Source of the DNA: Telmatactis stephensoni
Taxonomy: Eukaryota; Cnidaria; Anthozoa; Actiniaria; Isophelliidae
Assembly: GCA_029948255.1 (NCBI GenBank)
Contig: JALIZF010001722.1
Span: 1-64,000 of the forward strand
DNA: 64,000 bases
Reading direction: 5' to 3'
Below, in pieces: positions 22,781-32,780 of the stretch. A program made the translations under genes and the position numbers. Each line of letters begins with the position of its first letter. Position 1 is the stretch's first letter. Under the pieces are notes generated by a model. The model searched no databases. It was not told the origin of the DNA and was given only the letters and a program-made list of their open reading frames with translations.

Positions 22781-22932
22781 TACCTATACAAATAAATATT
22801 ATTTTTTTGTTTTGTTTTGATGTCTGTTTGTAATTTAAATTTTGTTTTGTAGGGTTTTTGAAATCAAAATCTTGACCATGGAAAGCAAAAAATTTATAGA
22901 AATCTCGATTTGTATGTGATAAACAGAAAACA

Positions 22933-23068
22933 CCATGGAAAGTGCTTTGTACGGTTTTTATTAACTCGTTGTTTCGTATCATAAAACTCACTCGCTCGAA
23001 GACTCGCTCGTTCGCTTTATGATACTTCACAACTCGTGAATAAAAACCGAACGTGCGCACTTTCCATG
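22933..23068. repeat. 136-bp hairpin repeat
   Basis: CATGGAAAGTGCTTTGTACGG at the left pairs with the reverse complement at the right (CGAACGTGCGCACTTTCCATG); the middle has CTCACTCGCTCG and CTCGTTCGCTTTATGATAC. The second copy lies at about 41509-41644. It may be a small transposon-derived family. Confidence 0.5.
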
Positions 23069-23124
23069 AAGTATTTTCTATTTATTATTTATAACGCGAA
23101 TTTTACATGTGCATGTGATCAAAT

Positions 23125-25855
23125 AGGGATGTCCGTTTTAGCGGCACAACAGCGAGTTTGGCACAAAATAAGGGACTATTGTTTCAAAGTCACACCTCAA
23201 CTTTCAAGCCACTGTTCTCTCTCTATCATAAAAACACTAAAACGACCAATAAGGATACCAGTAAAAATACCAACACTGATCATCCCGGGGGGGGGGGGAC
23301 TCCATTGTAAAAGGATCGGGTATGCTCGTCGTATCTCTTAGGGGTAAAAATCAGCAATTTGGTATCTTTTAGGGTGTTAAAATTGAAATTTAGAGTTTCA
23401 GCATTTCCTGGTATCTTTTAGGGTATCAAAAGAGCCCATCGTTTATAATATCTTGTTCTCAAACGGAAGACATTTGCCCAACAAAAGCATGTCGACCGTT
23501 CAATTTTGTGTTCATAATAATAATGTTCATTGCTTGTTATCGCTGGTATCTCTTAGGGGTTAAAAAATCGTCCGGCCACGCCCTTTTAAAAACACTTCCG
23601 GTATCTTTTAGGGGTATTTTTGAAAATTTCCGACGAGCATACCCGATCGTTTTACAATGGAGTCCCCCCCGGGCTGATCATCGTGTAATACTGAAACTTG
23701 GAAAATAGCACAAACTGCCTGCTATCAATAGGCGTCATATCCTGTCTCGTGCGGAATTTTTACCAGCTGAATTACAAGTTTACAAAAGGACTCTTTCTGG
23801 ATGAGAGCTTTCGCCCCCTAGTCAAACCGGTTTTGTCATCCAGTCAAGACAGTCAAGACAAAAATAATGAGATTCATCTGCTGATTGATAGCAAGCATTG
23901 GAAAAATGTAAAACTAAGATCTTTCCACATTTTTGGAGGGGAAATGTTGTTTTTAATTTTCAAACATATCCTAACTTATATCCGGACCTTGCCATGTTTA
24001 TGTGCGGAAAATACTGAGAATTATTTCATAGTCAAATTCAGATTAGTTATCACAGTTCCTTTTTTGCAGGAGGTTATGTTCAAAATTTTTACTTACGAAT
24101 TAATATTCTCTTGTCTGTATTCAAACTGAGTTTAAAAAATACGGGGCCGAGGAACTCGATGGCGCGCGCTTTACCGGTTTGCCTACAGTTCCGGATCTTT
24201 ACACAGATATAACGCTGCCTTGCGACAGAGAATTACGCGCCCTGTATATTACTTGAACGATAAGTGATACTGTCGATGCTGTTTGCATTTCAGCTTCACA
24301 TCAGTCCCTATATTCCTTTATCGTTTTTCTGCTTGTTTTCGTAGCTTTGATTTGGAGCAGATTTGCTCGCAACTACGTCTTCTGTTTGTTAATTAATATA
24401 ATCAAAAACTCTCTATTTCAGTAAGTTTTTTTCTGCAGAATTCAAAGCCACAAACGTATTTAGAAGGCTCAACATATTCATGCCTGCAAGTTTTTTATTT
24501 CCATTCGAAGCGTTGAATCTCTTCTAATGTCTTTGCACATGTATCACGTAAGTGCTAAAACCCAGGTTAGGTAGTCGTCATTGTTATTGTTAGTTTTGCC
24601 AGCGTAGCAGAGAATTATAGCGTGTTTTGCATCTCACATGTGCGCAATTAAATGCAAATGATAGAAATGAAAGATTTGACTAATTTTCATTGAGTTTCTC
24701 ACGTACAGTTCGCACTAAACTGGTCAAAGTTTTGACCGGTCAAAACAAAATTGGCACGTTTTATTTAGTCGTTTTGTTATGCACCTGGGTCCGTGATAAT
24801 CGCACGAAAATTTGAACCACAGCAAATATTCAACTTGCAAAATGATATTCGTGAGAACGAATTTTTAGCCGGCACGGTCGATATATTGACTGGTATCGAA
24901 GTCTTATCATGTGAACAGCTTGACCGGTTAAATTTTCGTACCAACAGCATATCCAGGTCGATTTTTCAACCGGTCAAAAATTCGACCTTCCCGTGAGAAC
25001 GCACCCCGTTTAATTTATACCAAAACGGCAAGAAAATAATGAATATACCTGTCGGCAATCCGGATAATTCTATTCTACGAAACAAGATAAGCTCTCCCTC
25101 TGGTGAGGCTGTCTTGGGTACCAAAGACCATAGCTGACCATGTAATAAACAGAGCTTTTGTCACCCTTCTCAAGGTGTACAAGGTTTGTCGTACCCCGTA
25201 AATTGTTTGTAATCTTTAGCTTTGCTAGAAGTCTTTCCTTACATGAAGTGGTTCAACAAAATTTCACCTCAAAGTCAAAGTTATGCAAGAAACAAAACAC
25301 GCAGTTTTCTGCTCACACTGATATTACAGTTTTCTGTCAAATTCTTTTTTTGAAGTGCAAACCAACCATGCAAAGAGCATGACAGCTGTCACGTCCATAC
25401 GCCAAACGGGAAACTGGAAAAGGACAACAGTTTTCTAAAGCTAAAATGCTCAACTAGTAATAGTTTACCCGGACATGACTTTCCACACCATTACAGAAAT
25501 GCTCGGATGGCAAGAAGAAAAAAGGGGAAAAATTTAAAATGAAACGACAGCAACATGAATGTAATCACGAATTAATTCTTCACATTTTACAACAAAAAAG
25601 TACTTCAAATTTTGATAATAATTTCCACATAACTGGAAATCGAAAATGTGGAAATTAAAGTATATGGCGCCATTACAATGGCCAAAATTGCACTTCGCAC
25701 TTGGACGGGATGGGAATTCACTCTCTATTGTTGATAATCGCCAAGCCTTTTGTTAAAATGAATGGGTCCAAGACAATAACTTTGAATCGGCTTTAACTTA
25801 TGTCAATTACAAGTCTGGCATACCTTGTGCCAGTGCCGCTAAAACGGACAACTCT
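23125..25855. mobile_element. Harbinger-type non-autonomous element (2.73 kb), AAT target duplication
   Basis: Left end AGGGATGTCCGTTTTAGCGG and right end (read inward) AGAGTTGTCCGTTTTAGCGG match at 21 of the first 23 bases. AAT stands before it (23122-23124) and after it (25856-25858), a 3-bp duplication as in PIF/Harbinger. The terminal motif TCCG(A/T)TTTAGCG is shared with the adjacent transposase-bearing element, the basis for the family call. It codes for nothing I recognise and includes a nested 390-bp element at 23284-23673. The duplicate segment at 41698-41701 lacks it, so it is a true insertion. Confidence 0.75.
23284..23673. mobile_element. 390-bp element with G-run ends, 8-bp target duplication CTGATCAT
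   Basis: Ends CCCGGGGGGGG...ACTCCATTGTAAAA and the reverse complement (TTTTACAATGGAGTCCCCCC then CCGGG). CTGATCAT flanks both sides (23276-23283 and 23674-23681). The interior repeats GGTATCTTTTAGGG several times, and GACGAGCATACCCGATC is found inverted at both ends. Sister copy at 61559-61951 with CTGATCAC. An 8-bp duplication suggests the hAT or a related superfamily; no coding capacity. Confidence 0.8.
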
Positions 25856-26133
25856 AATAGAGTTTTCCGATTTAGCGACTTTTCTAAAGTTATTGCCAGG
25901 CACTAATCCCTTAAACAAAGCCTTTGTTTTTGTTAATAGAATTTTTCCCAGAATGTTAACGACACTTGGTATTATTATAAGATCATCGTTTGTAGAATTT
26001 GTAATGGAAAAATATAACAATGACAATTAATGCATCTCTTTGACCAGTGATGCCCATGTCACCTAAAGGTGACCGAACTGATATACGATAGGAACTGCGC
26101 TTAAGAAATACATAAATAGAGTTTCCCGATTTA

Positions 26134-26278
26134 GCGTGGTTTTCATAAAAACCCGTGAAATACACTTGCGTTATATAACACTTTAAACATTTTGGTTCTT
26201 TGTTTTCTAATATATTTCTTGACTATTAAACTTTATCAAACCAGTACACTTTGTTTTATGGGTTTATGAAAACCACTA
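26134..26278. mobile_element. 145-bp MITE nested in the Harbinger element
   Basis: GCGTGGTTTTCATAAAAACC at the left and TTTATGAAAACCACTA at the right, TA on both sides (26132-26133, 26279-26280). Related to the MITE at 48127-48267 by the motif TTTTCATAAACC.GTGAAA at the ends. Confidence 0.6.
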
Positions 26279-26560
26279 TAGTTCGTGCAACACTGGAGGA
26301 TGAAAAAAAATCAAGCATGTCATAAAAAATGACGCACCTTACCCTCAGTTTTCATTTGACCGCGAAAGAATGGCTAGGTAATAGGTGCTAGTAGACTCCA
26401 AATCCATTGTTTTCTTTTGTTCAAATGTTATCGACTACTACAAACTAGTTGGTCATGTTCGTTTCAAGGTCATATGAAAACGACTCTAAACGGTCCGTCT
26501 CTTATCAACCAAAATTATTCACAAATTAATCACGCAAAAAAACACATATCTTAATTTATT

Positions 26561-27539
26561 TCAATCTTCATTTGATGAGCTTTCGCCCATCATCTTTTTA
26601 ACACAACGACTATGGTCTATCGCCGCTTTATTGGCGTTTGCGATTAACGCTGGCAAAGAAGATAGAGCTTCTTCCATTCGTTGACGTTTGCTGGCTTTTT
26701 GCTTGCCTTTCTTTCCCCTATTTGGAATAAAACATAATATTGCTTATAAGTAAATTGATAAGGTGTATTCCTGAATAAAACCGGCTGTGTACAAACTTTT
26801 GTTTAGCAGCTGCCGTTGTACTTTCGTCAGAGTCGCTGGCACGAAGAGTAGACAAAATATCCTCTCTCTTCAATTTGTCTTTCATTGTTGGATTGACCAG
26901 GCGGGTGTCTTTTTTTCTGATTGAAAAAGCTGCCTTTTCCCAAGAACCATCCATATCGTCTGATTCATCGCTTTCTACAAACTCTTCAGTTGCATGAGTT
27001 GTTTCACACTGATCTTTTTGAGAACTCCTATTACATGCAGAGCATAAACAAGAATCAGTGTCATTTAAGCACCATGATAGCGCTGAATCAAAGATGAGAA
27101 CATGAATTGTACTGATAACGTACCCAGTGGCCTTTACAAATATATAATGAGCCTACCTCCCGTCTAACTTCTTTTTCATAAGTCGACGAACTCTGTCGAT
27201 AGCCTTGCTCACCGATGGTCCACCAACCTCCCCTACCGATTCGTAGTATGCTTTCAGGTCTTTTCCCAAAACTTCGCCATGGCGTTGCATAAACTGTACT
27301 GTAGCTTTCATATCCCTGCCATATTGTTTTAACCCCTCACCAAGTAACATTCTTTCCACTGTTGTGCTTCGTAGCTTATTTTGCTTACACGACTTCTTGC
27401 TTGGTGGCTCCTTTGTCAATTGCAATCCAGAGGAGGAAGGGTTTTCGTCTACAGAAGTCATTGTAGTAGTGTTAGAAGTTAGATGTATCGTTTTGCTTAG
27501 AGCTGCCCTCATAAAGATATTGCCTTCTTCTTCCGCCAT
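26561..27539 (-). CDS. Harbinger SANT/Myb-like accessory protein (three exons)
   Basis: ATG at 27539. A model with exons 27539-27157, 27027-26797 and 26717-26561 has GT/AG at both introns, keeps frame throughout (771 nt, 256 aa) and ends with TGA at 26561. About residues 55-105 look like a divergent SANT/Myb helix bundle (LGEGLKQYGRDMKATVQFMQ, then KDLKAYYES), in which Y-G-R-D and the closing YY are SANT hallmarks. A basic stretch (KKSCKQNK) precedes it and an RRLMKKKL stretch follows; the middle is acidic (FVESDESDD). In Harbinger transposons the Myb/SANT partner helps the transposase into the nucleus and binds the ends. The exon 2 acceptor is my choice on phase grounds; another acceptor at 27083 would break the frame. 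Confidence 0.65.
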
Positions 27540-27925
27540 TTTGTACGTCCAGCAATGTCCTGATGAATAGCATGTGGAACCGATTCAGAAAATCGCTGCA
27601 CATATCAAGTAGAAAGTGTCGGAAAATATGTGTCGACCTGGAACATTCTTTCGTTGTGCTTTGAAAACTACTAATCCACATAATCCACTAGAATTATCGT
27701 TGTGAATAATCGACACAAGCTGTGGTAATGATAACGCTTGTATGTTTGTCATGTATTCATCGTTTATACGCTTCTGATGATACAGAAAGCTTTTTGCCAA
27801 ATCCTCACGATCACCTAGCATTCTTTTGAAATAATATATAATATGTAAAGTGTGAAAGAACATAACCTTTTCGTTTCGTAATCCGCATTCATTTGGACAA
27901 TCCATGTTTTATTAGTAGAGTTTTA

Positions 27926-29142
27926 ATGGATAGATATCGTGGACTACCTCCTCCATTTCCTATTTGCTTAACCAATGCTATCATAGCAATTGTCTCCTTC
28001 CTGGAAATTGTTTTAGAGGAAAACGCTACAGATAGCCTACTACCACCTCCGTGCTTGCCAATTGTTAATCTAATTACAACACTTGTTACAGCTCTTCACG
28101 TTTGTGATTTTCATACTCCGCTCATTCAGTTACTTTTTCCACAAATTGCATTTCAAAGAAATGTTGGTGTAGATGTATGGACTAAATTGAAGAGAAACCC
28201 GCAATATTTTTGGTACCTAACAGCGGAAACACCAGATGGTTTAGAAGACGTTGTTAGAACAATAGCATTCAATGTCACTAAGCCTAGAATGTATCCTAGG
28301 ATGCCCGTCACAAATCGCAGGAGACGTTGTATACTGGATGTGCGCAACAGAGTGTTATTGGTGTTTATCTGGTTAAGAATTTACCCTAACTACAACTCCC
28401 TGGCTTGTATGTTTGGTATCAGTAAGAGCACCGTGCAGGAGGAAATTTTTCATATAGTACCAATTCTCTTTATTCATTTCCGAAGATACATTACATGGCA
28501 CAATCTTAGACAATGGTCTACTTTCCTTGGTCAATGGGAACACTACCCCAATGCTGTTGGCATTATTGATGCAACGATTCACAGAATAAGGCGTCCGACA
28601 GGAAGATTACAGGCAGAATTTTACCGTGGGGACAAGAAAACACACTTTATCTCCACCCAAATGATTGTCGATGCTGATGGACTGATAGTTCTTCTAGTTT
28701 CAGGGTAGGAAACTGTAACATAGTGCTGTTTTACTTTTTGAAAATCTAATGTATAATATCGGAATGTTCGCATCTACTTTACAGATTTCCTGGTCATTTA
28801 AATGATGCTACAACCTATCGCTATTTACCGAGCATCGGCTTTCAGCGCCAGAAACGTCTCCCTGCCAGAAATACACGGATTTTGGCTGATGGCGGCTATC
28901 CTGCTATCGTCCCACTAGTAAGACCACACAGAATCGCCCGGACCAGACGCGAGAGAAAAGCAAACCGAGAGCTACGACGTCTTAGAGTCCAAATCGAGCA
29001 TCGTTTTGGTGACATTAAAACTTATTCGTCAGTTGCTCAAGTATTTAGACAAAAGCGGGCCTTTCTGCCGTTGGTTGTTTCAACGTGCGGTTTTTTGGTC
29101 AACCGAAAACGATTATTTGTACGTAGATTAAGGGGAAATTAG
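27926..29142 (+). CDS. PIF/Harbinger DDE transposase (HARBI1-like nuclease), two exons
   Basis: Exons 27926-28704 and 28785-29142, intron 80 bp with GT at 28705 and AG at 28783-28784; the codon across the junction is Gly and the frame stays open, giving 378 aa. I start at the first ATG, though the frame is open 11 codons further upstream. Helix-turn-helix-like segment about residues 150-180 (YNSLACMFGISKSTVQEEIF). DDE_4 nuclease: GIIDAT (first Asp), MIVDADGLIV (second Asp), then after the intron GHLNDATTYR, LADGGYP and QIEHRFGDIK (catalytic Glu). These are landmark motifs of HARBI1-type nucleases, which cut and join the transposon at 3-bp targets. It is intact on view and belongs to the element at 25859-30365. 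Confidence 0.9.
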
Positions 29143-29531
29143 TCTTGTTATCTATAACCATGTGGTATTACTTAAAAAAGAGCATCAAATAAACTATTTC
29201 GTTATGTATTTATATACTCTTTTGTCAAATAAATAGAATCTCATATCCCTTCTTAGGGCGTTTGCATATGTATGCATACTAATGCTTTCACAGCTCTCGA
29301 GTGTTCTCCCAACATCACGCATGTTTTGATCAGGCTATCAAACACCCGACGGGAAACCGTTTTTTATTTCTTTTATAAAATAACTAACACGCAAATAGGC
29401 GAAAATAGGAAAAAGAAAACACCGGCGAAAGAAACAAATTGACGTGAGCGTGTTTGATACTCTCATCAAACACGGGTTTTCAGCCAATCAGAGCGCGCGT
29501 TATATAAGAGTTATTTTATAAAACCTTATAC

Positions 29532-29710
29532 ACCTAATTCAATTAAGGTTGACTTCAGAAATTGGGAATAGGAAATACGGAATTGTTAATATGATCACGA
29601 CCACAAGGGAACCTAGATATAAAAAAAACAGTAGCATGTGCAGTTTCCAGTATTACCAATTTCGTATTTCCTATTCCCAATTCCTTAAGTCTACCTTAAT
29701 TGAAATAGGT
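29532..29710. repeat. inverted repeat nested in the Harbinger element
   Basis: ACCTAATTCAATTAAGGTTGAC with GAAATTGGGAATAGGAAATACG at the left has its near reverse complement at the right. About 180 bp, probably a small MITE; target duplication not clear. Confidence 0.5.
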
Positions 29711-30368
29711 ATAAACCGCTTCAAAAAATAGTTGTCAGCATGTCAACAATGCGCAATTTTTATTTTACGGGTTTATTCCAATCACTATAGTAATATGGTT
29801 GGGGCCGAATGCTTATCTGAGAAATTTTTGACAGAACAGACCTCATAGAAATAGCCAAAATCACTTCCATCTTAGCAAATAACTTTAGGGAGTCAAATGC
29901 GCATGTGCACAACGCTTGTTGTAGATCCCACATGGCTTGCAGCTCTGTTTTGGTATTGACAACAAGTGTTTCGAAAAATCTTTCTGTTGTGATGACTGGA
30001 TTTTGAAAAGGCACGGAATAGTATTGGATCTGCTAGCCTAGTAGTTCCTTTACTATCTTCAACCTCCATAACCCGGTCGTCCAAAATTATTAGGTGATGA
30101 TTAGTTTTGCAATAAACGATGTCTTCAGAGGATATTTTGCATATTAATATGAACGCTGATATTTATTGTTACTGAAGTAATTTTTATATAAAATTCATCA
30201 GTTGTTGCAGACACTACCTTCGGTAATTGCTGATTCGATGAACAAAGGAGGAAAATAGGTCGTGATGCGGTTAAGAATTTGTAACTTAATATCACTTAGG
30301 AAAATTGGCACGTGTCAGTATCAGATTGCCAGATTTTCGAAAAAGACGCTAAATCGGAAAACTCTAAT

Positions 30369-30724
30369 GCGTCATCACTCTGTATCCGTGAAAATGTTAG
30401 CGAACTAAATTGTACTAAATAGTGCGAAATCCTTTGTTTTCTATTGTTTAAGTAGTGCAAATTAGTGCACTTTCTTACAAAGTCTTACAAAGAAAGTTTC
30501 AGGGTTTTTTTCATTTCGTACACCAAGCTAAGGAGTTTATTGATCAGTTCCATACTTACACATTTATTTTCACATTCAGGTTGCTATAATACACTGATAT
30601 AATGAAATGAATATAAAGAAAATCGCATGTTCTATTGTCAGTACAGTGGCTAAGAAGTTAAGCTTTCGAGTTTAACCACAACATGCTGACGAAGCAAAAC
30701 TCCCCACTTTACTCTTTTTGTTGA
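30369..30724 (-). repeat. stray piece of ABCC 3' flank
   Basis: Matches 41701-42055, which lies directly downstream of ABCC copy 2, and partly 54905-55079 plus 55779-55890 downstream of copy 3. No ABCC exon follows here: similarity stops after TTGTTGA at 30724 and the dispersed 115-bp repeat begins. It shows that the duplicated unit once reached toward an ABCC 3' end. Confidence 0.8.
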
Positions 30725-30725
30725 T

Positions 30726-30799
30726 CCGTTGGTGCAGGGTTAGCATGGAGTTAACGTCAATTATTCCAAAATGCCGTCTAGAAATAAAACTGAAACAAC
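30726..30799. repeat. dispersed 115-bp repeat, truncated copy
   Basis: Right-hand 74 bp of the repeat seen in full at 15063-15178: CCGTTGGTGCAGGGTTAGC through GAAATAAAACTGAAACAAC. Begins exactly at the break of the ABCC 3'-flank similarity. Confidence 0.6.
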
Positions 30800-31672
30800 T
30801 AGACAGCACAGTCTAGTACAATATATTAGTAATATTTGTAAGACTGGTAGTAAGAAGGTGGGGGTTTTGATGAGATTGAGAAATCTCATCCCTGTACAAA
30901 CCAAGTTATATTTTTATGTTACTGCTATATTACCTCATCTTACCTATTGTCACTTAGTCTGGCAATTCTGTCGCGCTAGTAATATTAGAAAATTGGAAAG
31001 AGTCCAGGAGAGAGCTCTTAGAGCAATTTTTCATGATATGTCATCTACCTATTAAGTATTGCTTAAAAAAGCAAAGTTACCATCACTTATTAATCGTAGA
31101 CTACATGACTTAGCTATCTTAATGTTTAAAGTCAAACAGGGCCTTAGCCCTAATTACCTATGTCAACTGTTTGTACCAGCTAGCTCTGGGCATAATTTAA
31201 GAAATAGTGATTTTGTTTTGCCTAGGTTTAAAAGTATTTCATATGGGAAACATTCCATTAAGTATTTAGGACCTAAGTTATGGTCTAAGTTGCCTAAAGA
31301 CATTAGAAGTCTTACGTTTTTATCAAAGTTCAAGTCGCAATTATGCAGACTTGACTTATCTCAGTTAATATCAGATGATAACTGTTCTAAGTGTATCTTA
31401 TGTAGTTCATAAATTATAAATTATATATTATTACATATAAGCTATTGAATTCGTAGGCTGTTTTATATCAGAATTTTTTTATTCTATTTTTATACTATTT
31501 ATTATTATTATTTAAATTATTTATCCATTAGGGTTTGATTTTATATTTTACATTTTATAATATATATATTTTTATATAGTTTTAGCTTGTAGGATAGTGT
31601 CCCCAATTAGTGGTTCTATAACTGCTATCAGATTTGACACTGAAATAAAGTTTCTATTCTATTCTATTCTAT
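30800..31672 (+). pseudogene. 3' fragment of a non-LTR retrotransposon (LINE)
   Basis: Translation shows the C-terminal end of a Jockey/CR1/RTE-type reverse transcriptase: LRNLIPVQTKLYFYVTAILP, LERVQERALRAIF, then LLKKAKLPSLINRRLHDLAI and MFKVKQGLSPNYL. One in-frame TAA at 31053-31055 interrupts it. After the stop near 31410 comes an AT-rich 3' UTR and a tail of TTCTA repeats (31651-31671). The 5' part with the catalytic core is missing, the usual 5' truncation. The next 258 bp to 31930 show nothing. Confidence 0.8.
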
Positions 31673-32138
31673 GTATACAATTTGTCTGCGCATGTCTGTG
31701 TTTTGGGCTTGAAATTCATTTGCCTATCGAATGCAAGAAATTTTATGTTGACACGGAATATTTGGCTGGCTATCTCGTTCTTCAAAATTATGTTCAACTA
31801 CCGAAATACTGAAACAACTGAAACATGAGCAGTCTACCTACCGCTAGTGCGCTGTGGATAACTATATATCCAGATCGAAGGCACCCCAGATGGGAAAATA
31901 TCACGCGTCAAAGTCAGTAGGAAGTTGTGAGAAGGACCAGAACTTATAAATGATAAATGATCAAGCATAGCGACACGTGAAGTGAAAGTTTGTCAAAATA
32001 GTTTCAAACTGAAGGATTGACATAGCTGACATAGCATAGTTTACAATGAGGATTAAATTCCTCTCTTCTATAACCCTATTTTGGGGTATAGTTTACAATG
32101 AGGATTAAGTTCCTCTCTTCTATAACCCTATTATAATA

Positions 32139-32280
32139 GAGTGATGGCACTTAATCCATGAAACAAAATCTAATAGTCAGTGTCTAATTAGTCGAATCAA
32201 AACAAAAGAAAACAATAGAAAAAGTGTCTAATAATGTCTGTTTGACTAATACCTATTTCACGGATTAAGTGCCATCACTC
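32139..32280. mobile_element. 142-bp MITE in the left arm of the small palindrome
   Basis: Ends GAGTGATGGCACTTAATCC and its reverse complement, TA on both sides. Same family as 22641-22780. Confidence 0.75.
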
Positions 32281-32534
32281 TAATAAAATAATAATGTTAT
32301 TTATTATTCAGTATTATTATTTATTACAATTCTCTACTTTCACATTCCCCATAATGCCCTCTGTTTTTGGGGGGTAGTTATTGTAATGCTAATCAAATCA
32401 GTTGTTATTAAAATCAAATACATTTGAATTACAATAACTACCCCCCAAAAACAGAGGGCATTATGGGGAATGTGAAAGTAGAGAATTGTAATAAATAATA
32501 ATACTGAATAATAAATAACATTATTATTTTATTA

Positions 32535-32676
32535 GAGTGATGGCACTTAATCCGTGAAATAGGTATTAGTCAAACAGACATTATTAGACACTTTTTCTAT
32601 TGTTTTCTTTTGTTTTGATTCGACTAATTAGACACTGACTATTAGATTTTGTTTCATGGATTAAGTGCCATCACTC
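32535..32676. mobile_element. 142-bp MITE, mirror copy in the right arm
   Basis: Reverse-orientation copy of the MITE at 32139-32280, doubled with the palindrome arm and not an independent insertion; TA on both sides. Confidence 0.75.
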
Positions 32677-32780
32677 TATTATAATAGGGTTATAGAAGAG
32701 AGGAACTTAATCCTCATTGTAAACTATACCCCAAAATAGGGTTATAGAAGAGAGGAATTTAATCCTCATTGTAAACTATG

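Larger units (their letters stand above)
18694..23124 (+). repeat. right flank of the foldback element; segmental duplication, copy 1
   Basis: This sequence recurs at 37128-41700 in the same orientation (offset 18434, nearly identical), and its part 18685-21813 also recurs inverted at 32773-35901 (coordinates sum to 54586). Differences among copies are few and cluster near the right end. It contains a degenerate AAAGAAAGTCTGAATGAATG-type minisatellite (about 20500-21060), a TA-flanked MITE and a hairpin. Many short frames are open, but the same frames are open in all copies only because the copies are identical, so this is no evidence of coding. Confidence 0.85.
25859..30365. mobile_element. 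PIF/Harbinger transposon (4.5 kb) with transposase and SANT-like gene
   Basis: Ends AGAGTTTTCCGATTTAGCG identical on both sides in inverted orientation, flanked by AAT (25856-25858 and 30366-30368). Inside lie a plus-strand DDE transposase gene (27926-29142) and a minus-strand SANT-like gene (27539-26561), the two-gene set known from Harbinger elements, in divergent arrangement with about 390 bp between the starts. Both frames are open over all exons, so the element may be recently active. A second copy of the end motif (AGAGTTTCCCGATTTAGCG) stands at about 26118-26136 next to a nested MITE. Segment 29143-30365 carries small nested inverted repeats only. Confidence 0.85.

Noticed and set aside
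23698..24129. 143-codon plus-strand frame in the first Harbinger element
   Set aside because: Starts at TTG, low-complexity hydrophobic composition, no transposase motif.
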